Below, piece by piece: positions 8,600 to 15,293 of a stretch of 21,357 nucleotides of DNA (the stretch's first letter is position 1; every line of letters starts with the position of its first letter). Source of the stretch: an uncultured Dialister sp. (lineage in GTDB: Bacteria > Bacillota > Negativicutes > Veillonellales > Dialisteraceae); the NCBI GenBank assembly GCA_900543455.1, contig UQRR01000031.1, positions 1 to 21,357 on the forward strand, read 5' to 3'. The position numbers and the translations under genes are program-made. Below the pieces are notes generated by a model that searched no databases, was not told the DNA's origin, and was given only the letters and a program-made list of their open reading frames with translations.

Positions 8600-9627
8600 G
8601 GAAACTGCTCAATACGCTTTTTGTCAATTCAGAAGATTTGTACCTGTCTTTGGATAATGAAAATGTGGCAGCATGGAAAGGAAATGAAATACTCCAGCGA
8701 ATACCGTTGATCAATTTGGAAAACATTCTGTACTTTGGCTACAAAGGTGCGAGCCCTGCGCTTCTTGGTGCCTGCGTGAAGCGGCATATCGGATTTTGCT
8801 TTCTGACACCGCAGGGAAAGTTTCTGGCGCGCGCTCAGGGACTGACCGCGGGAAATGTGCTTCTCAGAAAAGAACAGTATCGTATATCCGAAGAAGAGCC
8901 TCGTGGTCTTGCCATTGCGCGTACCATGATCGCAGGGAAAATTCTCAATGGCCGTACCGTACTTATGCGCTTCCTGCGGGACCATCCATTGTCCGTCGAT
9001 GCCGCTTGCTTTCAAGCAGTGATACAGGATTTGCAGACTGCTGCCAGAGAAGCAGCCAAGGCAGACTCACTGGATCACCTCCGTGGGATAGAAGGGAATG
9101 CCGCTGCATCCTACTTTTCTCTTTTTGATACGCTCATTTTGCATGACAAGAAGCATTTCTATTTCCACGGAAGGAATAAACGACCGCCGCTTGATCGAGT
9201 GAATGCATTGCTTTCCTTTGCCTATACACTTCTTGCCCATGACTGTGCCTCTGCCATAGAAGCGGCGGGCATGGACTCCTACATCGGCATCCTGCATAGA
9301 GACCGCCCTGGGCGGCAGTCACTGGCATTGGATCTCATGGAAGAGCTTCGAAGTGTATATGCCGATCGATTCGTCTTATCACTGGTCAATAACCGAGTTT
9401 TACCGGCTTCCTGCTTCAAGCCGATGGAGGATGGCGCTGTCTTGCTGAATGCAGAGGGACGTAAGACTTTTCTCAGCAAATGGCAGGAACGGAAGAAGGA
9501 AACATTGACACATCCATTCCTCGGCGAGAAAATATATTGGGGATTGATCCCTTATGTGCAGGCATTGCTGCTGGCCCGTTACATTCGTGGAGACCTGGAT
9601 GGGTATCCGCCTTTTCTATGGAAGTGA
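8596..9627 (+). CDS. cas1: CRISPR integrase Cas1 (type I-C)
   Basis: Cas1 is the metal-dependent integrase that, with Cas2, inserts new spacers at the leader end of the array. The protein has 343 residues, the usual I-C length. Likely metal ligands are E166 (LRGIEGNAAASYF), H234 (IGILHRDRPG), and D246/E249 (LALDLMEELRSV). The ATG overlaps the cas4 stop (ATGA) and follows a GGGGGAGGAG site inside the cas4 end; an in-frame ATG at 8539 lies deep in cas4 and is not used here. It ends four bases before cas2. All motifs appear intact, so adaptation may be functional. Confidence 0.96.
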   Translation: MRKLLNTLFVNSEDLYLSLDNENVAAWKGNEILQRIPLINLENILYFGYKGASPALLGACVKRHIGFCFLTPQGKFLARAQGLTAGNVLLRKEQYRISEEEPRGLAIARTMIAGKILNGRTVLMRFLRDHPLSVDAACFQAVIQDLQTAAREAAKADSLDHLRGIEGNAAASYFSLFDTLILHDKKHFYFHGRNKRPPLDRVNALLSFAYTLLAHDCASAIEAAGMDSYIGILHRDRPGRQSLALDLMEELRSVYADRFVLSLVNNRVLPASCFKPMEDGAVLLNAEGRKTFLSKWQERKKETLTHPFLGEKIYWGLIPYVQALLLARYIRGDLDGYPPFLWK

Positions 9628-9631
9628 TGAC

Positions 9632-9922
9632 ATGCTTCTTTTGATTACCTATGATGTAAATACCACGACATCTGCAGGACAGAAACGCCTTCGGAAAGTA
9701 GCCAAATGCTGCGAAGCTCATGGCCAGCGTGTACAGAATTCCGTCTTCGAATGTCAGGTGGATGAGGCGCAGGCCGTCTCACTTCGTGCCACGCTGGAAA
9801 TGCTGATGGACAAGGAGTCTGATAGCATACGGTTCTACAATCTGGGGAATCGATACCAGTCTAAGGTGAAGCACATAGGTGCCAAGCCGGGATATGATCC
9901 GAATGAAACTATGATTCTCTGA
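9632..9922 (+). CDS. cas2: CRISPR adaptation protein Cas2
   Basis: Cas2 is the small structural dimer of the Cas1-Cas2 integration complex. The 96-residue protein starts MLLLITYDVNTTTSAGQKRL, with the conserved aspartate D8 at the end of the first strand of the ferredoxin-like fold, and ends in the characteristic RYQSKVKHIGAKPGYDPNETMIL. ATG 9632 lies four bases after cas1 with GGAAGTGA as a modest ribosome binding site. It is the last protein-coding gene of the operon; the leader begins directly after its stop. Confidence 0.95.
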   Translation: MLLLITYDVNTTTSAGQKRLRKVAKCCEAHGQRVQNSVFECQVDEAQAVSLRATLEMLMDKESDSIRFYNLGNRYQSKVKHIGAKPGYDPNETMIL

Positions 9923-10053
9923 TTTTTTGTGCGCGAAGTAGTAGCACACAGGGGGAAAATGGGCGAAAAACACGCATTCTTGGAATAGAGAAAATGTGGT
10001 TCGCGCAAAGTACTCCGTTTTATACGGTCATTGCTGCATGCTTTGACTGTACA
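9923..10053 (+). promoter_or_regulatory. CRISPR leader
   Basis: This 131-bp A/T-rich segment sits between cas2 and the first repeat. It begins with a T6 run. It contains a perfect inverted repeat, TGCGCGAA at 9930-9937 and TTCGCGCA at 10000-10007, whose spaced arms resemble what I recall of other type I-C leaders (TGTGCGAA..TTCGCAC-like). A second small hairpin TGTGC/GCACA (9928-9932, 9944-9948) is possible. The repeats next to it are all identical, which marks it as the acquisition end. A specific promoter could not be assigned with confidence. Confidence 0.75.
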
Positions 10054-11235
10054 GTCGCTCCCCCCGCGGGGAGCGTGGATTGAAATATACTATTGGCAAT
10101 GTTACTTTTAATAGTTGCGCTTGTCGCTCCCCCCGCGGGGAGCGTGGATTGAAATCCCCCATTATCAGCGTAGAGCCTGAGGCGGCCAGGTCGCTCCCCC
10201 CGCGGGGAGCGTGGATTGAAATCGGTTATCGGTATTTGACTAAAGACGAGGCCGTTGTCGCTCCCCCCGCGGGGAGCGTGGATTGAAATTTTACTTTTAA
10301 ACCACGGCATTTTTTACCTCCTGGACGTCGCTCCCCCCGCGGGGAGCGTGGATTGAAATGTAACTACCGCCAGAAGATGCGCCAAAAGTAGTGTCGCTCC
10401 CCCCGCGGGGAGCGTGGATTGAAATTCACAGATCCCGAAGGCGCAGATCTCTCGCTCTGGTCGCTCCCCCCGCGGGGAGCGTGGATTGAAATCTGGACTT
10501 GTTGACCACTTCTGATGAGGTGATATGTCGCTCCCCCCGCGGGGAGCGTGGATTGAAATCGCTGGTGCTTCGTCTGCTATTATGGCTCGTAACTAGTCGC
10601 TCCCCCCGCGGGGAGCGTGGATTGAAATCGCTCAATTTATTCAGGACAATCCGCCGGTGTCTAGGGTCGCTCCCCCCGCGGGGAGCGTGGATTGAAATTT
10701 CATCCGTCAAATGCAAAAACTCATCATAGTAAGGTCGCTCCCCCCGTGGGGAGCGTGGATTGAAATAACGGACAACAGGACTATCCCGGCGCGTCTACTG
10801 TCGGTCCCCCCGTGGGGAGCGTGGATTGAAATATGATATAGTACAAAGCATAATAGGGAGGACGGTGTCGCCCCCCCACGGGGAGCGTGGATTGAAATGT
10901 CAAAGACAGGAAGCATATCCTTAAATTCCTGTGTCGCTCCCCTCGCGGGGAGCGTGGATTGAAATGTCCTGAAATCTGACGGTAAGGCGGATGTTTGTAG
11001 TCGCTCCCCTCGCGGGGAGCGTGGATTGAAATAGATAGATGACACCACCGAGCGCATACCATAGCCGTCGCTCCCCTCGCGGGGAACGTGGATTGAAATC
11101 ATCCCATGGTCGGGGTGTTGATCTGTGTGATGTAGTCGCTCCCCTCGCGGGGAGTGTGGATTGAAATAAATAATCCAGCCCTTTATAGCTGCCATTGATT
11201 CCGACGCTCCCCCCGCGGGGAGCGTCGATTAAAAT
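10054..11235 (+). CRISPR. Type I-C CRISPR array, 18 repeats and 17 spacers
   Basis: Repeats are 33 bp (one is 32): GTCGCTCCCC, CCGC, GGGGAGCG, then TGGATTGAAAT. CGCTCCCC/GGGGAGCG forms an 8-bp hairpin with a CCGC loop, and the last 11 bases are the likely crRNA 5' handle. Repeat starts are 10054, 10123, 10190, 10257, 10327, 10393, 10460, 10527, 10596, 10666, 10734, 10800, 10867, 10933, 11000, 11067, 11135 and 11203. Spacers are 33-37 bp, most often 34, and all differ. The first ten repeats are identical. Repeats 11-12 carry a CCGT loop (12 also a stem mismatch), 13 has lost one base, 14-17 share a TCGC loop (16 and 17 each with a further change), and 18 is degenerate. No spacer matches elsewhere in this window by eye. 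Confidence 0.98.
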
Positions 11236-11283
11236 AGGCAGAAGCGTTCATCTGATATACCAAGAAATGTATCGGGAGGGCAG

Positions 11284-11315
11284 AAGGCACATCTCTGGCG
11301 TTATGCCTTTTTCTT
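11284..11315 (+). terminator. Possible terminator downstream of the array
   Basis: AAGGCA (11284-11289) pairs with TGCCTT (11304-11309) and is followed by TTTTCTT. The stem is short and the 14-base loop is unstructured, so this is a weak candidate for ending the CRISPR transcript before the stronger terminator at 11351. Confidence 0.35.
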
Positions 11316-11350
11316 GCTGTGATTAGCGTAAGGTGTGCGATTGAATATTC

Positions 11351-11383
11351 AAAAAAACGCGATTCCTGAAATCGCGCTTTTTT
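11351..11383. terminator. Bidirectional intrinsic terminator
   Basis: CGCGATT (11358-11364) pairs with AATCGCG (11370-11376) around a CCTGA loop, with A7 before and CTTTTTT after. The A and T tracts make it able to act on both strands. It separates the CRISPR array from the exported-protein gene that follows. Confidence 0.85.
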
Positions 11384-11384
11384 A

Positions 11385-11414
11385 TTGCACAAACCCTCTC
11401 TAAGACGGTATAAT
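11385..11414 (+). promoter_or_regulatory. Sigma-70-type promoter of the small exported protein gene
   Basis: TTGCAC (11385-11390) and a perfect TATAAT (11409-11414) are separated by 18 bases, directly after the terminator. Initiation is expected near 11421, giving a leader of about 130 bases before the start codon at 11551. Confidence 0.7.
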
Positions 11415-11420
11415 AATAAA

Positions 11421-11543
11421 TAACTGTAGGCTGAGAGAGTATAGCTTTGTGGTATCAGGGGCGCTACGCCAGGGAAACGTTTGGGTGGCGTCTGATACTT
11501 GCAGTTCAACTTCTGTAGTGAAACTGATTTCCTATAAGGAGGG
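11421..11543 (+). promoter_or_regulatory. Structured 5' leader of unknown type
   Basis: The predicted leader contains an outer helix GTATCAG (11452-11458) with CTGATAC (11492-11498), and an inner helix CGCTAC (11462-11467) with GTGGCG (11485-11490, one G-U), closing a loop with AGGGAAACGTTTGG. It ends in an AAGGAGGG ribosome binding site (11536-11543). I compared it mentally with common riboswitch classes (TPP, c-di-GMP, ZTP, fluoride and others) and found no match. Confidence 0.45.
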
Positions 11544-11550
11544 TATGATG

Positions 11551-11997
11551 ATGAAAATGAAAAGACTAGCGGTCTGTGTACTGGCGGCGGCGATGATCGG
11601 TGCGGGCGCATTAACGCAGGTATCGGCTTTCAATCTGGGCAGTGTCCTTGGCGGTGTGGTCAAGGTCGGCGGTATCGCGGTACTGGTCGATAAATATGGC
11701 GCTTCTATCAATAGCGCGATCAATTCGGTCATGATGAAGGAAGGCGCCGGCACGAATTACGCCACGAAGGTGGTGCCGATCGTCAGCATTGGAAATAAAG
11801 GATATATCGGAGCCGCGCAGGTCATCGGCGATGCCGATCAGGTAGAGAAGGTGAAGGCGGTCGGGCAGCTGGAAATCAGCTGGAATGACAAGCTGTTTCG
11901 CATCAAGGGGCTCATCCCGATGGATAGTGTGAATCCGACCTCGTTCTCCCGTGTGCAGGGCGTAGGTGTGTCGGCTGTGATTGATGTGAGAGTGTAA
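11551..11997 (+). CDS. Small exported protein of unknown function
   Basis: I do not recognise this 148-residue protein. It begins MKMKRLAVCVLAAAMIGAGA, a clear signal peptide with probable cleavage after VSA (residue 26). The mature part starts FNLGSVLGGVVKVGGIAVLV, glycine- and valine-rich, and continues with an alternating pattern (IVSIGNKGYIGAAQVIGDAD..VKAVGQLEISW..FRIKGLIPMD) that suggests a small beta-rich domain, ending VGVSAVIDVRV. There are no cysteines after the signal peptide, so it is not a lipoprotein. Three tandem ATGs (11545, 11548, 11551) follow AGGAGGG; 11551 has the best spacing (seven bases). It has its own promoter and long leader. Its neighbours suggest a periplasmic or outer-membrane location. 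Confidence 0.7.
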   Translation: MKMKRLAVCVLAAAMIGAGALTQVSAFNLGSVLGGVVKVGGIAVLVDKYGASINSAINSVMMKEGAGTNYATKVVPIVSIGNKGYIGAAQVIGDADQVEKVKAVGQLEISWNDKLFRIKGLIPMDSVNPTSFSRVQGVGVSAVIDVRV

Positions 11998-12009
11998 AGG
12001 CGCAGGTGT

Positions 12010-12053
12010 GGCTGGTGATTGGTAACTAGGGATTAGTGGCTAGGGATTAGGGA
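12010..12053. repeat. CTAG-rich degenerate tandem repeat, copy 1
   Basis: Starting 12 bases after a stop codon, variants of GGCTGGTGATT, GGTAACTAGGGATTAG and TGGCTAGGGATTAGG follow one another. The last 28 bases or so are nearly identical to 17765-17793. Related tracts lie at 15220-15276 and 17251-17275. The unit is about 7-10 bases and carries TAG or TGA repeatedly. Confidence 0.6.
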
Positions 12054-12114
12054 TGCACAATGGCTGGTGAAACAATACCTATTTGGGCATCGCATGATTT
12101 ATACTCCGCGGTGC

Positions 12115-12281
12115 CTAGGGAAACGCTGATTAAATCGCAGAGTCGGATTTCATATGGATTTTTATACATAGCTTCGTCATCATCTTCCTTAAATAGCTCG
12201 CTATTCGTGTCAGATGATTCCTTACTTTGTATAAAAATCCAAGAATGAAATCTGACAACGATTTAATCGGTGTTTCCCTAG
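12115..12281. repeat. 167-bp near-palindromic element (MITE-like giant hairpin)
   Basis: The ends are CTAGGGAAACGCTGATTAAATCG (12115-12137) and its complement CGATTTAATCGGTGTTTCCCTAG (12259-12281), with 21 of 23 positions matching. Inward, GGATTTCAT pairs with ATGAAATC, and GGATTTTTATAC pairs with GTATAAAAATCC. The exact centre is AATAGC-TC-GCTATT (12192-12205), so the whole element folds into one long stem, perfect at its base and tip and imperfect between. It encodes no plausible protein and no clear target duplication flanks it. Confidence 0.8.
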
Positions 12282-12478
12282 ATCCTTCGACTCAGTTCTC
12301 CTGTTTCAGATAGGCCATTTCCTGACATACGACGTTTTTCTCCGCTCAGGATGACGAAATACGCCGCACCATCCCCGCCCTGCCTATAGAACCTGCTGAA
12401 CCTCTTTCGCACGCACGAAATCAAAGGACGGCACGCTAACACTGAACCATTAAACCTTAGCTTTATACCCAAAGAATT
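12282..12478. other. Non-coding gap with a GATCCTTCGAC..CTCAGGATGAC palindrome
   Basis: No gene was seen. ATCCTTCGACTCAG near the left edge and CTCAGGATGACG (about 12345-12357) are the two halves of a widespread bacterial extragenic repeat type, here held apart by roughly 50 bases. TTATACC near 12463 is a weak -10 candidate for the following gene, but no good -35 could be paired with it. Confidence 0.4.
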
Positions 12479-12491
12479 TGGAGGAATATAT

Positions 12492-13664
12492 ATGAGAAAA
12501 GCATTACTGGCAGCAGGACTGGCTGCATTGATGGCGATGCCTGTCATGGCAGAGGACGTGGCAACACTGGCGGAAAAGATCGACCGCGTAGATGAAGTTC
12601 TCTATGGTTCGGTGCAGAGCGGGTCTCTCATCGGCCGTGCGGATCAGGCGGATAATGTGATCTACGGCGTGGGGAATACATCGGCGAGCGGGCTTGATAA
12701 CCGTATCGACAATCTGTATGCGGATGTGGTGAGAAATGACAATGACCGCACCCCGGCGATTTCGAATCGCATGAATGCGATGGAATACTATCTGACGGAT
12801 GAGATCAGCACGGATAATCTGACGGTTCGCATGGATAATCTGGAAAAAGCGGTGCTTGGCGAAGCGAAGAAGGGGGCTCTTGATGAACGTATGCAGAGCC
12901 TTGAGCAGGCGGTTTATGGTGACCAGCATTATGAAATGAAGACGGTCGAGCTGCCGGCAGATACGGTTTTCAAAGTGGCACTGAATGATGATGTGGGCAG
13001 CAAGACGAGCCAGGTCGGAGATCCGGTTTCCTTCACGGTACAGGAAGATGTCCTGGTCGGTGATGTGCTGGTGCTGCCGCGCGGTACACAGGGGAGCGGC
13101 GTGGTGACGGAAGTCAGCCGCCCGAAGAGCTTTGGCCGCAGCGGCAAGGTGAATGTGTCCTTCGATCAGGTGTTCTCTGTGGATGACGAAGCGATCCCGA
13201 CTGTGCTGGGACCGGAGGCTAAGGAAAAACTGAAGATGGAAGCAGCGGCTGTCGGTGCGTCCACCATCGGTGCGCTGGCTCTGGGACCGATCGGTCTTGT
13301 GGGCGGGCTTTTCGTCAAAGGCAAGGATGCTGTGCTCCCTGCTGGCAGCGAGCTCTATATCCAGACGGCGCAGCCTGTCACGACGAAGGGGCTGGTGCTT
13401 CGTGAAGGAGCGCCGCACATTGTTCTCCGTAAGCATGTTGCGCGCACGGCTTCTGCTGCCAGCGTAGCTGCGGTAGAGGATAATCAGGTGACAGCGACGG
13501 CTGTGACGGAGACTGCATCTCCTGCGCCAAAGGCAGAAATCAGCGACAGCGCGAAAGCGGAACTGGAAGCAGCTCGTGAAAAGGATTCTACAGTAAAGGA
13601 AAAGGCAGACTCCGCCAAGACCAATAATGAGGCAGCTTCTGTCGTAATCATGAGAAATGAATAA
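12492..13664 (+). CDS. Exported repeat protein with a beta-type C-terminal domain, unknown function
   Basis: This 390-residue protein has a signal peptide cleaved after VMA (residue 20). Residues 21-145 hold about six short repeats, each beginning at an arginine (R32, R49, R71, R93, R113, R133) followed by a pattern like MDNLEKAVLG; this looks like a helical or coiled-coil stalk. Residues about 150-235 form a beta-rich domain (ELPADTVFKVALNDDVGSKT..VGDPVSFTVQEDV..VLPRGTQGSGVVTEV), a pattern I recall from periplasmic proteins of several phyla but cannot name. A glycine-rich segment (about 252-275) and an Ala/Glu-rich tail follow. ATG 12492 has GGAGG seven bases upstream. The stop overlaps the LptD-like gene by eight bases, so the two products are probably made together and act at the outer membrane. 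Confidence 0.7.
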   Translation: MRKALLAAGLAALMAMPVMAEDVATLAEKIDRVDEVLYGSVQSGSLIGRADQADNVIYGVGNTSASGLDNRIDNLYADVVRNDNDRTPAISNRMNAMEYYLTDEISTDNLTVRMDNLEKAVLGEAKKGALDERMQSLEQAVYGDQHYEMKTVELPADTVFKVALNDDVGSKTSQVGDPVSFTVQEDVLVGDVLVLPRGTQGSGVVTEVSRPKSFGRSGKVNVSFDQVFSVDDEAIPTVLGPEAKEKLKMEAAAVGASTIGALALGPIGLVGGLFVKGKDAVLPAGSELYIQTAQPVTTKGLVLREGAPHIVLRKHVARTASAASVAAVEDNQVTATAVTETASPAPKAEISDSAKAELEAAREKDSTVKEKADSAKTNNEAASVVIMRNE

Positions 13665-15222
13665 TACAAACTGGAAAAAGGCGGTGCTTCTTTCCGCCCT
13701 TCTGCTGCCTGCGCTGGCGGCGGAAGCGGCGGAGGCACCGGTTTCCCCCAAGCTGCCGGAAGAGGATACTACCCACGTGGAGTATTCCGTCAGCGATGGT
13801 GTACTGCGTCCTTCCTATGAAGGGCAGGAGACACGGGAAACGGTCCAAAAGGATAAAGACAGGAAAAAGAATAAGGAAACGGCGGATACCGGGATTTCCA
13901 AAGAGCATCCGGCTACGGTCGTGGCTGATAAAATGCGCTACAATGATACCACGGGAGAAGTGGCAGCTTTCGGGCGCGTAGAGATCAAGCACATGATGGA
14001 TACCTATCAGACCGAGTATGTCTATGGAAATACGATCTCTCAAAAGTATGTCGTCCCGGGGGAGCTTGTCTGGAAGAATCCGACGACGGATCTCAAGGCG
14101 GCGCGCGCTGACTATGACGCGAAGGCCGCTGTCGGACATTTTGAAAAGGTGTCTGGCTGGGACAGCGGAACGTACTATTTTCAGGGTGAAAGCGGTACAT
14201 ATGACAAGAATGCCAATCACATAGTGATCGAGCATGGCTACTTCACGACGAAGCATGCGGTAGCGAAGGTACCGGACTATCGCATCGAGGCTGACTCCAT
14301 CGATATTTATCCGGGGGATAAGTATATCGCGCATAATGTGAGACTCATGGCGAAGAATACGGTGCTTGTGACGCTTTCGACGTACAAGGGTTCCCTTCAG
14401 AAGAAGCGGGTCAGCCCGTTCACACTGATCCCGCGTCCGATGTTTGACAGTGACAATGGTTTCGGACTGCATAACCGGATCGAGATCCCGCTCGATGCGG
14501 ATATGAATCTGACGGCGTATATGGAAAACCGCTGGTACACGAAGGCAGGATACAAACCGGATGTAGGTGTGCGCTATCAGACGCCGGTTGGCGGCTTGAA
14601 TTTCCACTATGCCGAAGAGGAAAGCAGCACGAATGATGATGGCGGTATCTGGGTCAAGAAACGGCCGTCGCTGGAATTTAACTCGAATCATTTCTATCTC
14701 TTTGGTTCCCGCTTCTACGTGGGGGCGAAGGGGGACATCGGTTACTGGGAAGAAGGCGGGGTCAAAGGACAGCATAAGAGCTATGACGCTTACCTTTCCA
14801 GTGATCCATGGAAGCTCGGGAAATTCATGCGCTTTTCATGGCGTGCCGGCTATATGAAGGATTACTACAGCTATAACGGCGGGATCATCCGTAAAAATAC
14901 CTATTACAGCCTGGGGCTTTCCGGCGGTTACCGCAGCGTGCAGAGCTGGATCTATTATACGGATCGTGAAATCAATGGCATTACGCCGTATAGCTACGAC
15001 TCGTATACCAGTGATAAGCCGCTCGACTTTGGCGTGCGCGTGCAGCCGACGAAGAATGATGCTTTCAGTCTGGCATGGACGGTCGATACCAAATATGGCC
15101 GCCTGAACCATCGCTACTGGACTTACTATCGCGACATGCATTCCTTCTATGCATGGATCCGCTACGATGATATCGAAAAAGAAACCCAGTTCATGCTGAT
15201 GCCGAAGGACTTCAGGTTCTAG
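13657..15222 (+). CDS. LptD/OstA-like outer-membrane protein
   Basis: The likely role is in assembly of lipopolysaccharide or another component at the outer membrane. The 521-residue protein has a signal peptide ending near AAEAAEA (residues 20-27). A low-complexity stretch (30-80) follows, then an OstA/LptA-like jellyroll: ATVVADKMRYNDTTGEVAAFGRVEIKH and later IEADSIDIYPGDKYIAHNVRLMAKN. The rest alternates like beta-barrel strands and ends in an aromatic residue (KDFRF), as outer-membrane proteins often do. It is considerably shorter than proteobacterial LptD and may be a reduced or paralogous form. The ATG lies inside the end of the preceding gene (eight-base overlap), implying coupling. 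Its stop codon is already part of the CTAG tandem repeat that follows. Confidence 0.75.
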   Translation: MNNTNWKKAVLLSALLLPALAAEAAEAPVSPKLPEEDTTHVEYSVSDGVLRPSYEGQETRETVQKDKDRKKNKETADTGISKEHPATVVADKMRYNDTTGEVAAFGRVEIKHMMDTYQTEYVYGNTISQKYVVPGELVWKNPTTDLKAARADYDAKAAVGHFEKVSGWDSGTYYFQGESGTYDKNANHIVIEHGYFTTKHAVAKVPDYRIEADSIDIYPGDKYIAHNVRLMAKNTVLVTLSTYKGSLQKKRVSPFTLIPRPMFDSDNGFGLHNRIEIPLDADMNLTAYMENRWYTKAGYKPDVGVRYQTPVGGLNFHYAEEESSTNDDGGIWVKKRPSLEFNSNHFYLFGSRFYVGAKGDIGYWEEGGVKGQHKSYDAYLSSDPWKLGKFMRFSWRAGYMKDYYSYNGGIIRKNTYYSLGLSGGYRSVQSWIYYTDREINGITPYSYDSYTSDKPLDFGVRVQPTKNDAFSLAWTVDTKYGRLNHRYWTYYRDMHSFYAWIRYDDIEKETQFMLMPKDFRF

Positions 15223-15276
15223 TAGCTAGTAGCTAGTGACTAGTGACTAGTCACCAGCCACCAGTCACCAGTCACT
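15220..15276. repeat. CTAG-rich tandem repeat, copy 2, with fold-back
   Basis: AGTAGCTAGTAGCTAGTGAC, TAGTGACTAG, then TCACCAGCCACCAGTCACCAGTCACTT. The first half repeats AGTGACT-type heptamers and the second half is roughly their complement, so the tract can fold back on itself. It begins in the stop codon of the LptD-like gene and ends about 18 bases before the PilP-like start. Confidence 0.65.
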
Positions 15277-15293
15277 TATATTTGGAGGTCACC

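Noticed and set aside
10020..11195. Minus-strand open frames across the array with recurring ISIHAPRGGSD and FNPRSPRGER text
   Set aside because: They are translations of the CRISPR repeat in different frames, a well-known annotation artefact, without start signals.
11431..11440. CTGAGA in the leader as part of a TPP riboswitch
   Set aside because: The other conserved TPP elements (such as ACCTGATC) are absent.
12060..12248. 62-codon plus-strand open frame
   Set aside because: It runs into the 167-bp palindromic element, has no ribosome binding site, and its sequence is explained by the hairpin arms.
12504..13751. 415-codon minus-strand open frame opposite the exported repeat protein
   Set aside because: The plus strand has a signal peptide, a good ribosome binding site and coupling to the next gene; the antisense product is low-complexity and has no such signals.
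13648..14775. 375-codon minus-strand open frame opposite the LptD-like gene
   Set aside because: It is a shadow frame of a well-supported outer-membrane protein gene, with no recognisable domains or ribosome binding site.
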